The notes under the pieces: generated by a model | Databases searched by the model: none | Seen by the model: the letters and a program-made list of their open reading frames with translations, nothing else | What the model was told of the DNA's origin: nothing | Part shown: piece by piece, positions 1-11,769 of the stretch | Position numbering within the stretch: the first letter of the stretch is position 1 | How the letters are laid out: each line of letters opens with the position of its first letter | Origin: Apteryx mantelli | Lineage: Eukaryota; Chordata; Aves; Apterygiformes; Apterygidae | Reading direction: 5' to 3' | DNA length: 64,000 nt | NCBI RefSeq assembly: GCF_036417845.1 | Contig: NC_090016.1 | Location: forward strand, 372,001-436,000 | Position numbers and translations under genes: made by a program

Positions 1-2088
1 GGATGCAGGGAAAAAGGGAAGGTTGCGTTTTGCCGGGTTCGGCCTCGTTTTTGCATGGGGGTCAGTTTTGCAAAAACGGGGTCTGCAAAGCCCCAAAGCC
101 GCGGGGAGGCGGAAGCGACAAAAAAAACGCCCCAGAAGCGGCCAAAATCGGGGCCGGTTTGCAAAAGCCACCTCGGTTTTTTCTGGGTGCGTCGGTCCCC
201 GCAGTGAATTTTTTGTTCTTTTTTTCCCCGTGCATTAGGGCGGGAGCCACGGAGGAGCAGGAATTTATTGCAAACCATCACCACGGGGGGGGGGGGGAAT
301 CGATCCTCGTGCGAAGGAAACATCCCGGGAAACCGTTGCAGCCGGATGCAATCAGCCCCCTTTGCAAATTTGCAAAATTCCCAGCAAATACGTTGCAAAT
401 TCAAGGGGGAGCTTGAGCTTTTTGAGGCGACTTCTCCATCTGCCCATTGCTCCACCGCGAGCTGGGACAGCCGAGCACTGGTCAATGGGGGTAAATCGGC
501 TCTGGCGTTTAACCCGGCTCCTTTTTCCTCCCCCCCCCAAAAAAAAACACCTTTTTCCGGGGCGGATGCTCCCGAAAAGCCCCGTTTCTGCGGTCGCACT
601 GCTTTTGCCACTGTGAAAATAAAGCGTTTATCCCCCTCCCCTGCAAAGCGGGTGTTGTGCAAGCGCCAGCGGTCGAGGCCGCGTTGCATTTAGCGGGCAA
701 TAATCATAAAAAAATAAATAAAATCTTAAAAAAAAAAAAATCTCAGTTTTGCTCTTGCATCAGCTGGGATCGAGACGCCCCAAAAGCAACTTGCTCCAAA
801 AAAGAGCATCGAGATCCCTGAGCACCGCAGGGCATTTGGGGTCGCGCATTCAAGGAATGGCGCAATTAGTTAAAAAATAACATGATTTGGGTCCTTGCGC
901 TAATTTTTTCCCCCCTTCTCCAGCTTTATCCCCGGGGATCGGACTCCGTTTCCTACCATGCACAGACCTGGCACTTGCTTTGCCCTCAACGGGTGCAAAC
1001 GCGCCAAGTTTGGGTTTTGCAGCCGCGACCCCAAATTGCAACTTGGGCAACTCTGCAAACGGGCTCTATTGAGGCAAAACAGCACCTCCGCGGTGCAAAA
1101 TCCCTCCCGGAGGGAGTTTTTCCCCAAAAAAACCCTTCCAGCTACCCCAGCTTCTGCACGGGCTCCTGCAGAGCGATGACCTGCCGTTAAAGGTGGGTTT
1201 TCCATTAAAAAAAAACAGGAGCTCCTTTTCCCTCTTCACGCTCATTTTTGATTCCTCTTTGCAGCATCTCCTGGTGCCTCCATCTCTGAGCCAGATTTCC
1301 TTTATTTTACCCCAAAACGGAGGCTTTCCCCGCTTGCACAGCAGAGCGTTGGTGAAGCAGCATGGGGAGAAGCAAAGGGCTCGGTTGGGGGACACAATTT
1401 CCCCCTTTTTTAAGGGAAAAGGTGCTTTAAAGCGTCTGCGGGCTGCTGTTGCAAAGGGGGACGCATGCACGCACTCCCCCGCTGCGCAAGGCGAATGCAT
1501 CCCTAAATATCCCAAAAAAAGGGGGGAAAATAGGCAGGTTTTGCTTCAAGCAGCATGGGCAAGCGTTGCCAAGCCTTCCTCGAGGATCCCCGCCGTGCCG
1601 AGAGGGTTTGCGAGGCGGAAGGATTTCGGCTGCAATCGCATGCATGAGCCAGGACCATGGCGCGCGCGGGAGCCAAGCGAAAAGCCCTGCACCGGCCGGG
1701 ACAGCACCTTGCAAAATTAAGAATTAATAATTGCACCAAGGGGAGATGCGGGAAAAGGACGGGGGAAACGCAGTGCGAATGCGGGCGGCCGCAGAGCCCG
1801 GGGCTTTTCCGGAGCATCCGACGCATCCCCCCCCGACTGGCACGAGCCAAAAAGATCTCACGTGGTGATGGTCGAGTCCAAAAAAATAATAATAATAATA
1901 ATCGACTTTATTTTTTTTTTCCCTCCCTCTAGAAGAGGGGAACAACTTTGCACTCCAGAAACAACATCGAGGGAAGGATTTTTTTTTTTTGCATTTATAT
2001 TTTTTTTGCATTTTTTATATATATATATATAGGGATATATATACACATGCACGGGGGATAAGGGCGGGGAAGTCGCTGCGCCGGGCGG
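1..2088. other. Region 3' of the Cmu secretory exon, no gene recognised
   Basis: About 2.1 kb lying downstream of CH4 on the coding (minus) strand. It should lead towards the mu membrane exons, but I find no minus-strand stretch resembling a mu transmembrane exon. It holds G/C homopolymer runs, an A-rich tract near 708-740 and low-complexity AT repeats at 1885-2050. Open frames here look like chance products of GC-rich sequence. Confidence 0.6.
1907..1912 (-). terminator. Candidate polyadenylation signal for secreted mu mRNA
   Basis: AATAAA on the minus strand, about 180 bases beyond the CH4 stop codon. The position suits the poly(A) site used for the secreted form of IgM. The surrounding AT-rich simple repeats make chance occurrence possible. 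Confidence 0.45.
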
Positions 2089-2483
2089 CTAGTAGCAGGT
2101 GCTGGCGGCGTCCGAGAGCACCAGGGACACGTTGACCGAGGTGGGTTTACCCGAGGACTTGTCCACCGACTTCTGGGCCACCTGCAGCGGCAGCTTCTCG
2201 TGTCCCACCAGGCAGGTGTAGACGTTGCCGGCGCCCCAGTCCTCGCCGCTGACGCTCAGGGCACTGTAGGTGAAGTAGGAGCGCGGCGGCTGCCCCTCGG
2301 CCACCGGCGGCAGCGTCACGTAGTCGCCGGCCGCCACCGGCTCCCCGTTGCGCAGCCAGCGCACCAGGAGGTCGGGAGGGTTGAAGCCCTTCACCAGGCA
2401 GGTCACCGTGGCCATCTCGTGCATGGAGAGCTGCTCGGTGGGCGGCGAGAAGACGTAGATGGACGGGGCTTTGGCGCTGCTGT
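2089..2483 (-). CDS. IGHM: IGHM exon CH4 with secretory tail
   Basis: Exon of 395 bases, with acceptor CAG just before it and stop TAG at 2089-2091. The domain core cysteines lie in VTCLVKGF and VYTCLVGHE, with the tryptophan in RWLRNG. It ends with the 20-residue mu tailpiece: N-glycosylation site NVS and a penultimate Cys that forms J-chain or polymer disulfides. Confidence 0.96.
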
Positions 2484-4689
2484 CTGCACGGGAACGGGGG
2501 GAAAGAAAGAGGGAGACGGGCGGTTGGGAAGAGCCGTGTGTGTCGGAGGGAAGGGGATCTGGGGGTGGGTTGCGGCGATTCTTGCGTTTTTGCACCCATT
2601 TCTGCCGCGGGAGCAACTCCTTCGCAGCAATTCGTGCATGCGCAGAAGTGGCGGGCGTTGCTGCGAGCAAAGGTGCCAATGCACTCACCTTCCCCAATTT
2701 TTGCGAAAAACCCCAACCCAGTAGCAGCAATTCTTGCTTTTTTGCACCCATTTCTGCTGCAGGAGCAACCCCTCTGCAGCAATTAATGGATGTGTATGAG
2801 CAGCAGGCGTTGCTCCAAGCAGAAGCACCAATGCACTCGCTTTCCTCAATTTATGCAACCCAGTAGCAGCAATTCTTGCTTTTTTGCACCCGTTTCTGCT
2901 GCAGGAGCAAGCCTTTTGCAGCAATTTGTGCATGCACGTGAGCAGTGGGTGTTGCTTGGAGCAGAATCACCCAATGCTCTCACTTTCCTCAATTTTTTAG
3001 AAAAAAATCAATGCAGTAGCAGCAATTCTTGCTTTTTGCACCTGTTTCTGCTGCAGGAACAACCCCTTTGCAGCAATTAATGGATGCGTGTGAGCAGCGG
3101 GCGTCGCTCCAAGCAGAAGCACCAATGCACTCGCTTTCCTCAATTTTTGCAACCCAGTAGCAGCAGTTCTTGCATTTTGCACCCGTTTCTGCTGCAGGAG
3201 CAAGCCCTTAGCAGCAATTCACACATGCATGTGAGCAGCAGGTGTTGCTCCAAGCAGAAGCACCAATGCACTTTTTTTTCCAAAAAATTGAGGAAAGCAT
3301 CAAGCCAGTAGCAGCAATTCTTGTGTTTTGCACCCATTTCTGCTGCAGGATCAACCCCTTTGCAGCCATGTGTGCATGCACGCGAGTGGCAAGCCTTGCT
3401 GAGCTCAGACACCAATTTTTGCAAAAAACAAGAAGCTCACCAGTCTTCTTCTGCAGCTTTTCCTCGACGGGGAAGAGCAGGTCGGGGTGGGTGACCCTGC
3501 ACGTGTAGAGCTCGCCCTTGTCCCACTCGTCGGCGCAGACGCTGGCGACGCCATCCACGCTGTAGAGCCCGTTGGGCTGCAGCACCCGGGGCAAGGTCTT
3601 GGTCTCCAGCTCCTGGCCCGTCTCCTTCCTCCAGGTGATGGTCAGGCCCTCGGCGCTGGGCAGGTTGGTCACGCGGCAGGTCAGCTTGGCCACCTTGTCG
3701 ATGAAGATGTCGGCGAAGGCCGGGGCGACGGCCCTCACCACGATCTCCGTTTCCAACGGGCGCTCGACTGCAAGGGGGACAACGCGGGTGTTTCAGCAGC
3801 TGCCATTGGCCGTGCATCACCCACATGCAATTGCAAATTTAAGCCACCCTTCCCCCCCCCAAAAAAAAAAGCCTTCTGCGTGCAGGACGGGATGGTGGGG
3901 ACACTTACAGCCGCACTCCAGGGCTTTGCTCGTGTTCCTCAGCTCGGCGTCCACCTTGCACGTGTAGACGGTGCCGGCGTCCCAGTCGGACTGGGAGACG
4001 GAGATGCCGCTGTTGGTGACGTAGCCGCCGCGGCCGTCAGAGACGGGGCCCTCGGTGGCCACGTCGGTGTCCTGCGGAGCCCCGTTCTTCAGCCACTGCA
4101 CGGCGAAGGGCAGCTTGCGGGGGCTGACGACGCGGCAGAGGACCGTGGAGTTCCTGTAGGGCCCCTCGAAGTCCTCCCGGGACGGCGGGTGGATGCTCAC
4201 CACTGGGGTGGCGTCGACGGGTCCTGCGGCGGGACGGGCAAGAGTTGAGCACGCACGACGCTCCCCGGCGCCCCGAACCCTCCAAAAGACCACGCGCAAC
4301 CCCCCCCCCCCCAAAAAAAAAACCTCCCGTTTTTGCATCGCGGAGGATGCAACGCTTCCGCCCAACCTTGAGGAGCAACTCACCGGGGTTGACCACCTCC
4401 AGGTAGCGGTCGCCCTCCGAGTGCCGGGCCCGGCAGTAGAAGGGCTGCTGGCCTTTGCCCTCCGGCAGGGGCAACGTCAGCTGGCTGGCGGCCGTGTAGA
4501 GCCCGCCGGTGAGGACGGCGGGGAAGACGGAGATGCCGCTGGAGACGCTCTCGTTGGCGTAGTTGGTCCAGGAGAAGGCGAGCTCCTCGGGCAGGTAGTC
4601 CACGGCCAAGCAGCCCACCGAGTAGAGCTCGGGGCTCTCCGGTGTGCTGCAGGAGACCAGCGGGAAGAGGCTGGGGGCGCTGGGGCGCC
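2089..4689 (-). CDS. IGHM: Immunoglobulin heavy constant mu (secreted form), four exons
   Basis: Constant region of the IgM heavy chain, the first isotype expressed by B cells. Four minus-strand exons, CH1 4384-4689, CH2 3909-4223, CH3 3441-3767 and CH4 2089-2483, are each bounded by AG/GT splice sites and start with a split codon (phase 1), as in all Ig constant exons. Every exon encodes one C1-set Ig domain with its Cys...Trp...Cys core. A separate CH2 domain instead of a hinge, and the tail [14 protein letters not shown]...TCY with its N-glycosylation site and penultimate Cys, identify mu rather than alpha or upsilon. No stop or frameshift is seen. The gene lies downstream of J and a switch-like repeat. 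Membrane exons are not visible and presumably lie beyond position 1. Confidence 0.96.
2145..2150 (-). promoter_or_regulatory. Internal splice donor in CH4 for the membrane form
   Basis: GTAAAC on the minus strand inside the Gly-Lys codons of the tailpiece (GKPT). In mammalian Cmu the same Gly-Lys position is the donor spliced to the membrane exon. Its conservation here suggests the usual choice between secreted and membrane IgM. Confidence 0.7.
2570..3420. repeat. ~145-bp tandem repeat in the CH3-CH4 intron
   Basis: Roughly six copies of a unit beginning GCAGCAATTCTTGC, starting near 2570, 2724, 2866, 3019, 3160 and 3311, giving periods of about 141-153 bases. Each unit carries a CTGCTGCAGGAGCAA block and a GCACCAATGCACT block. 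The array almost fills the intron and contains no exon. It explains the overlapping open frames on both strands here. Confidence 0.9.
3441..3767 (-). CDS. IGHM: IGHM exon CH3
   Basis: Exon of 327 bases with acceptor CAG and donor GTGAG. Core cysteines are in [10 protein letters not shown] and [10 protein letters not shown], with the tryptophan in TITWRKE. An extra Cys in SVCADEW sits where mu chains carry the intersubunit Cys (human C414 region), supporting polymeric IgM. Confidence 0.95.
3909..4223 (-). CDS. IGHM: IGHM exon CH2
   Basis: Exon of 315 bases with acceptor CAG and donor GTAAGT. Core cysteines are in VLCRVVS and YTCKVDAE, with the tryptophan in VQWLKNG. N-glycosylation sequons NST and NTS are present. 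The C-terminal ECGC supplies candidate inter-heavy-chain cysteines. The domain takes the place of a hinge, typical of mu. Confidence 0.95.
4384..4689 (-). CDS. IGHM: IGHM exon CH1
   Basis: Exon of 306 bases with acceptor CCCCCAG and donor GTGAG. It begins [13 protein letters not shown], whose Cys is the expected light-chain partner. Core cysteines are in VGCLAVDY and FYCRARH, with the tryptophan in AFSWTNY. NES is an N-glycosylation sequon. Confidence 0.95.
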
Positions 4690-5039
4690 CTGGGGGAGAG
4701 GGAAGAGGAATTACGGCCGGCTGGAAGGGCGGGCGGCGTTGCGTTGAGCCCGGCGTTGGCGTTCCCTACCGCGCATGCGTTCGCAGCCGCGCGCGGCTCT
4801 CCCTCCGTGTGCGGAGATGCATGGATGGACGCGGGTTCCACGCACGGCCGGGATTTCCACCCCGAGGCGATGGGGAGCCACCACAGCCGGTTGGGAGCAG
4901 AGGCACCGTCCTCCCCGCCGGTGCAAAACCAGGTAGAAACAGCCCGTTTTTGGTAGGGTCGGGGGGGGGGGGGGACAACAAAAACAGGTGGAAACGGTGC
5001 AACCCAACCCTGATGCTGCAGAGACCGTCGCTCCAACCC

Positions 5040-7590
5040 AGCTGACCCACAGAGCCCACCCAGGAGCCGGTTCTGCAGGACCCGGACCTGGTACCAGCTG
5101 GTACCACCATGCATCAGACCCTGACGAGCCCCAGTTGAGCTGGTACCAGCACCCCAGGGTGCCCAGCTGCTCCACAGCTGCCAGGGAACCGGTTTTGGTA
5201 GACCCAGAACGGGTGCCACCATGCACCAGACCCTGCCAGGCACCAGCTGGGTCGGTACCAGCACACCAGGGTGACCCAGCTGCTCCACAGCTGCTAGGAA
5301 CTGGTTTTGGTGGACCCAGAGCTGGTGCCACCATGCACCAGACCCTGCCAGGCACCAGCTGGGTCGGTACCAGCACCCCGAGGTCCTTCAGCTGCCCCAA
5401 AACTGCTAGTGAACTGGTTTTGGTGGACCCAGAGCTGGTGCCACCATGCACTAGACCCTGCCAAGCCCCAGTTGAGCTGGTACCAGCACCCTGGGGTGAC
5501 CCAGCTGCTCCACAGCTGCCAGGGAACTGGTTTTGGTGGACCCAGAGCTGGTGTCACCATGCACCAGACCCTGCTGGACGCCAGCTGGGTCGGTACCAGC
5601 ACCCCAGGGTCCCCCAGATGCTCCCCAGGAGCCGGTTCTGCAGGAACCTCTCCCGGCACCAGCTGGTACCACCATGCATCAGACCTGACGAGCCCCAGCT
5701 GAGCCAGTACCAGCACCCCAGGGTGCCCAGCTGATCCACAGCTGCCAGGGAACTGGTTTTGGTGGACCCAGAGCTGGTGTCACCACGCACCAGACCCTGC
5801 TGGACCCCAGCTGGATCAGTACCACCACCCCAGGGTGATCCAGCTGCCCCAAAACTGCTAGGGAACTGCTTTTGGTGGACCCAGACTGGGTGCCACCATG
5901 CACCAGGCTCTGCTGGACCCCAGCTGGGTCAGTACCAGCACCCCGAGGTCCCTCAGCTGCCCCAAAAATGCTAGGGAACTGGTTTTGGTGGACCCAGAGC
6001 TGGTGCCACCATCCACCAGACCCTGCCAGGCACCAGCTGGGTCGGTACCAGCACCCCGGGGTCCCCCGGAGCCGGTTCTGCAGGACCCGCTCCCGGTACC
6101 AGCTGGTACCACCATGCACTAGGCCCTGCAGAACCTCAGCTGGGTCGGTACCAGCACCCCAGGGTCCCCCCGGAGCTGGTTCTGCAGGAACCGCTCCCGG
6201 TACCAGCTGGTACCACCATGCACTAGGCTCTGCAGAACCCCAGCTGGGTCGGTACCAGCACCCCAGGGTCCCCCCGGAGCTGGTTCTGCAGGAACCGCTC
6301 CCGGTACCAGCTGGTACCACCATGCACTAGGCTCTGCAGAACCCCAGCTGGGTCGGTACCAGCACCCCAGGGTCCCCCCGGAGCTGGTTCTGCAGGAACC
6401 GCTCCCGGTACCAGCTGGTACCACCATGCACCAGACCCTGCAGAACCTCAGCTGGGTCGGTACCAGCACCCCAGGGTCCCCCCGGAGCTGGTTCTGCAGG
6501 AACCGCTCCTGGCACCAGCTGGTACCACCATGTACCAGACCCTGCAGAACCCCAGCTGGGTCGGTACCAGCACCCCAGGGTCCCCCCGGAGCTGGTTCTG
6601 CAGGAACCGCTCCCGGTACCAGCTGGTACCACCATGCACTAGGCTCTGCAGAACCTCAGCTGGGTCGGTACCAGCACCCCGGGGTCCCCCGGAGCCGGTT
6701 CTGCAGGACCTGGACCTGGTACCAGCTGGTACCACCATGCACCAGACCCTGCAGAAGCTCAGCTGGGTTGGTACCAGCACCCCAGGGTCCCCCCGGAGCC
6801 GGTTCTGCAGGAACCGCTCCCGGTACCAGCTGGTACCACCATGCACCAGACCCTGCAGAACCTCAGCTGGGTCGGTACCAGCACCCCGGGGTCCCCCGGA
6901 GCCGGTTCTGCAGGACCTGGACCTGGTACCAGCTGGTACCACCATGCACCAGACCCTGCAGAACCTCAGCTGGGTTGGTACCAGCACCCCAGGGTCCCCC
7001 CGGAGCCGGTTCTGCAGGAACCGCTCCCGGTACCAGCTGGTACCACCATGCACCAGACCCTGCAGAACCCCAGCTGGGTCGGTACCAGCACCCCAGGGTC
7101 CCCCCGGAGCTGGTTCTGCAGGAACCGCTCCCGGTACCAGCTGGTACCACCATGCACTAGGCTCTGCAGAAGCTCAGCTGGGTCGGTACCAGCACCCCGG
7201 GGTCCCCCCGGAGCTGGTTCTGCAGGAACCGCTCCCAGCACCAGCTGGTACCACCATGCACTAGGCTCTGCAGAACCTCAGCTGGGTCGGTACCAGCACC
7301 CCGGGGTCCCCCGGAGCCGGTTCTGCAGGACCTGGACCTGGTACCAGCTGGTACCACCATGCACCAGACCCTGCAGAACCTCAGCTGGGTCGGTACCAGC
7401 ACCCCAGGGTCCCCCCGGAGCCGGTTCTGCAGGAACTGCTCCCGGTACCAGCTGGTACCACCATGCACCAGACCCTGCAGAACCTCAGCTGGGTCGGTAC
7501 CAGCACCCCAAGGTCCCCCTGCGAACTGGTTATGGTGGACCCAGAGCTGGTACCACCTGGTACCACCATGCACCGGACCCTCAATTTCCT
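5040..7590 (-). repeat. Switch-mu region (tandem repeats)
   Basis: About 2.5 kb of tandem repeat between Cmu and the J segments, the position of Smu, the DNA substrate of class-switch recombination. The part nearer the J segments (about 6068-7500) is made of 104-bp units. The Cmu-proximal part (about 5150-6050) has longer, more diverged units with a TTTTGGTGGACCCAGAGCTGG block. Nearly every unit contains AGCT, the favoured AID hotspot, and most carry the 16-bp perfect palindrome GGTACCAGCTGGTACC. The coding (minus) strand is G-rich, with runs such as GGGGGGACCC, as expected for R-loop formation. The overlapping open frames here are repeat artefacts. Confidence 0.85.
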
Positions 7591-8415
7591 CCAAACTGGG
7601 TCAATGCCTGCCACAGATGCAGCCCTAGCTCCAGCCCCAGGAGGAACCCAACCATGCCCAAGCCCTCGGCCCAATTAATGAGCCAATTAATCAAGCAATT
7701 TAATTGCCACCCTGCAACTGCTCAAGCATCCCCTCTGTACCAGCTGTCTGGGTTGTAGCTCTACCCAAGAGCCCTGAATCAGTTAATTCAGCTCATTGCA
7801 CTCAAAAATAAGTTTCTGAGATCCAACCACAGCCTTGAAGTTAATTCAAACAATTTCAAAGTATTGCCTCAAAGAGAGGCAAAGTGGGGGAAAAAAATCA
7901 AACTATTCCTCAAAACACTTTAAATCCAAGTCAACAAGCACTTAAAGTAGATGCCTCCACTGAGAAAACTCATTAAAATCTGTGATTTCTCCCCATTTCA
8001 GCCATGGGCCACCTCCATCTGCTGCCGGTGGAGACCAGCAGAAAGCTCCCTGCCTTCCAACCACGGACCAAAAACGTGAATTATCTCATCACCAAGCAGA
8101 AAAATGGCCTAAAACACCCAACACTTCCACCAAATGCAACTGCCGGACCAAGTGACAGGCCAAAGCTGAACAGTTTTGGGGCACTTCAGCCCCACTTACA
8201 CACCAAAAAAAAAAAAAAAAAAAAGAAAAAGAAAAGCAAACCTAAGCCCAAAGGACCAAACTTCCTTAAAAGCCATCAACCATCGATGCATAAAGTGAAA
8301 TAAATCTCTTACCGGTTGCGTTTCTAGCAAGCGTTCGCTTATTCCCATCCCTTTTCTCGCAACGCCACTTCCAAGAGTTTAACTAATTGCCGATAATTAG
8401 CGGTGGTCGTCTCCG

Positions 8416-8455
<40 letters not shown>

Positions 8456-11400
8456 CGTCTGAAAGCTCATGGTTGAATTTCTCTTTCAAATGGGTTTGAA
8501 GGGTGTCCGTGACTTAAAGTACTTTTAAAAAAAATAAAAAGATCTAGGGAAAAAGAAGAAGTCTCTTCATAAAAATTAATTAGCGTTAGCCAAGTCTTAA
8601 ATGGGAGAAACACTCAGATAATTGGGACTACGAACTAATGGGAACACATTAAAGTCACAATCATCACCGAAAACATTCAATTAATTGGATTTCAAAACTA
8701 AGGGAAACATGTCAAAGTTACAAATATCATCAGCCACATCGGGTTTCTTTGTTGTTTTTTAAACCCCAGCTTGACCCAAATCCTAAATTATTAATAGTTG
8801 TTTTTTGCATTGCGATTAATCTGCAAGGTTAAAGTCAGCAAATTCGGGTTTCCTGGCCAAGACGAAAAAACTCCCCTTTCGGGAAAAAGAGACTTGCCCA
8901 GCAGAAGAATTGTTTGCCAAAGCAAAACAAAAAAGGCTTGACCCCAAAAGTGGCTTAATTTAGCCCAAAACCGCGGCGGAGGCTGATTTCCCTCCCCGGA
9001 GCAGGTGGCGATGTTTTTCAGTCTGGGTTTATTTTTTTTGCATGCAAAAAAGGGGAGAAAAAGGAAAAAAAAACACTTCCCATTTTCTGCTGTTTTCGAA
9101 ACCAGAACTGGGTTATTTTAGGGCAGTTTCGGGTCTCGAAATAAACCCACCCGAAAGAGCCACCTGCAGCCTCACGCTCCGCTGAGCCTGGGGAGAAAAA
9201 CAACCATTTCGGGTCTAACCCTCCCTCCGCGAAAAAAAGGAGGTTTGATTTTATTTCTATATATTTTAAACCCTTCGGGATGGCTCGAGTTCAACCTTTT
9301 CACACCCAAAACCTGCAGCAGAAAAGCTGCAGTTTGTTCATTATTTTATTACCGACCACAGGCAAATAATTAAACTATTGGAGGCAGAAGATGTTTTAGA
9401 GCCCTGAATTCAGCCAGAAAACACTGCAGAAAAGACAAAATCGGGCGATCAATCGCCTCCAGCCTCCCAAGCTGACCTTAAAAACACCCTAAAAACTCTA
9501 ATCTGCCCCTAAATGTCCCCCTTTTTTTTACAATAATTTGTTTTTACCGGGGGGGAACATATTGCACGAACTTAAGTGAAACGATTTGAGAGTCGCATTG
9601 GCCTTAAGAGAGATAAAAAGTCCAAATATTTTAGTTTTTCTCTATTTCAATTAATTAAGTGCAATAAATTGCTTCTCCCCGCATAAAAACTTCTCTCTCT
9701 GCCCTTTAAAAAAGCCATTTCCTGGCTATTTTCAAGCTATTTATCTTGCCTTTCCCCCCCAAATCGCTATTTCTCCATAACCTCACAAAACGCCACTGTT
9801 CTAACGCAAAAACCTCGTAAAAACCGACAGAACCGGCCCCGATCGGCAATAAATTCACTAAAAATGAGGTTTGCAAGGGCGGTTTTCGGGAAAGGGAGAG
9901 AAAAAGAAGAGCCGCGAGCTCAAAATCATGCGTTGAAAAGGGAAAAAACCCGATTTCCTAAAAATCTCCATTTAAAAACTTAAGGGCTGGTAATTTATCA
10001 TTAATGATTATTCTTTTTCTCCCGGCATTTGAGAAATGTCTCAAGCGGCTCTTGGATTTTCTCTGTTCAGGCTCAATGGATTAAAGGATTTATATATTTA
10101 TTTATATATATATATATATATATACACATACACACACACATATATGTATGTATGTATATGCATATATGTGTGTGTGTGCACACACGTATATATGCATATA
10201 TAATGTTATATATAATATATATAATCCATTAAATCAATACAATCTATTAAAGTATATATAATATAAATATATATAACAGAATATTATATAATATATTATA
10301 TGTAATATATTATATATATTTATCTATAAATATATTATATAATATATATAAATTTATATATATCAGTCTTATACAACTCAAACCTTTCCCGAAACAGCCC
10401 CCAAGATGCCAAATTCCACTTTTTCTACTTAAAAAGGGGCTCGAAGTCGCCCAATCGGTGCGAATCGCGGGCTTTTCGGCTTAGCCGAAGAGGCACTATC
10501 GGCCCCCCTAAAACTCCCTAAAAAAAAACACCCTAAAGAGATCAAAAATAAGATTTTTGGCACAGCAACCAAGTCCGCCGAAGTTCACCCGCGAGCCCCC
10601 AAAACTCCGCGTTTTAACGAAAAAAGCGCGATTCGAAGCCCCAAATCCAACCGCTAATGTCCGCGCCTGCACCTAAACACGGCAAATTCCACTCAGAATC
10701 CACCAGAAAGGGCTCCAAAAAAAGAGGGGAAAAATAATTACCGCCGCTGTCCCTCAGCCTCAATCTTCAGCCCATTTAGGGCCAAATAGCGCAATTTTCC
10801 GCTCATTAACAATCTTCCCGACTCTCTTTTAATATTAAAAAATAGGGACTTTCGCCGCTTTGTCTGCGGAGCGCAGAAACCCCAAACTCGGCTAAAAAAC
10901 ATCCCGAAAAGTCACTTTCGGGGCTCGACCTAGAGCCTCGACACTTCAAGTCTCCTCTTGAAAAGACACGTATTTCTCCGATTAACAAAAAAATTTAAGG
11001 CCGAATACCAGATTCAGAGCCCTAAAAAGGAGATTCAACCGCCGGGGACTAATAAAAATATTAAAAATCATTATTAAAAAATTAAGTCCTCCGGGTCCTC
11101 TAAGTCCTCCGATCCATCTGCCGACTCCCTTTTGTTGCCTAATTCGGCCCCAAAAAAACCTAATTTCTCCCCGACTCGGAGCGAATTTCTCCCCCGTCAA
11201 AAAATTAATAAATCAATATTCGGGGGAATAATTAAAAAAACGACAAAAAAGGAACATTTCCACTCTGCCGACCAGCCTGACACCCCTTAAAAAAAATCAA
11301 TTTTATATTATCCCTTAGAGGGGGGAAAAGGGTTTTTTTCCGACTCGGGGGGGGAAACCTGGCGCCGAGATCCCCCCGACGGCGCCCAAAACGCCCCAAA

Positions 11401-11460
11401 GTCCCCAATTCCCGAAAAAGGCCCCGAAAAGGCAGGACTTGGGGAGGGGACGGGTCCTAC
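7591..11460. other. J-C intron, AT-rich, no gene recognised
   Basis: About 3.9 kb between Smu and the first J. It holds an A-run at 8200-8240, an AT microsatellite at 8421-8450 and a long AT/GT microsatellite block at 10086-10370. No coding exon is visible. An intronic enhancer would be expected here by analogy with other IGH loci, but I could not identify a convincing octamer and E-box cluster. Confidence 0.6.
10086..10370. repeat. AT/GT-rich microsatellite block
   Basis: Almost uninterrupted TA, CA and TG dinucleotide repeats over about 285 bases, with alternating purine-pyrimidine character. Confidence 0.85.
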
Positions 11461-11508
11461 CTGAGGACACGGTGACCACGACGCCTCGGCCCCAGGCGTC
11501 GATATCAG
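11461..11508 (-). CDS. IGHJ: Immunoglobulin heavy joining segment, Cmu-proximal (J-b)
   Basis: A 48-base J segment reading DIDAWGRGVVVTVSS, with the WGxG motif of a functional J and a donor CAG|GTAGG right after the serine codons. A 23-spacer RSS lies immediately upstream. It resembles the chicken JH (SIDAWGHGT...). The Val-Val-Val stretch departs from the usual WGxGT. Confidence 0.92.
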
Positions 11509-11547
11509 CACCATGCCGAAAAAGACCCGAGGCAGCGCGCAAAAACC
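11509..11547 (-). promoter_or_regulatory. 23-RSS of J-b
   Basis: Reading the minus strand: nonamer GGTTTTTGC (11539-11547), exactly 23 bases of spacer, heptamer CATGGTG (11509-11515) abutting the J coding end. The nonamer matches consensus in 8 of 9 positions and the heptamer in 5 of 7, with the critical coding-side GTG intact. Confidence 0.88.
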
Positions 11548-11769
11548 CCCTTTTCCCCCGTTTTTGCCCCAAATTGCCGCTCTCCTGGTCTCTGCTCTCA
11601 ATCTCCGCACAAGAAAAATGCCCTTTTTCCCTCCCCAAAAAATCGCCTCCTCCAACTCCCGACCTCCAGTCTCGGGTCTCCGCACAGAAAAATTGCCTTT
11701 TTCCCCCCAAAATCCACCGCCCCCAAGTCCCGAGCTCCAATCTCAGTCTCCGGACTAATAATTTCTCCC

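Noticed and set aside
1-2088. Mu membrane exons (M1, M2)
   Set aside because: Looked for a minus-strand transmembrane exon with the mu FYSTTVTLFKVK-like end and found none; they probably lie below position 1.
5040-7758. Long open frames on both strands across the switch repeat
   Set aside because: They arise because the 104-bp unit lacks stops in several frames. The protein is a periodic artefact with no domain, and the region is explained as Smu.
9030-9050. TTTGCATGCAAA as an intronic enhancer octamer
   Set aside because: Palindromic near-match to the octamer embedded in T/A runs without accompanying E-boxes; not enough to call an enhancer.
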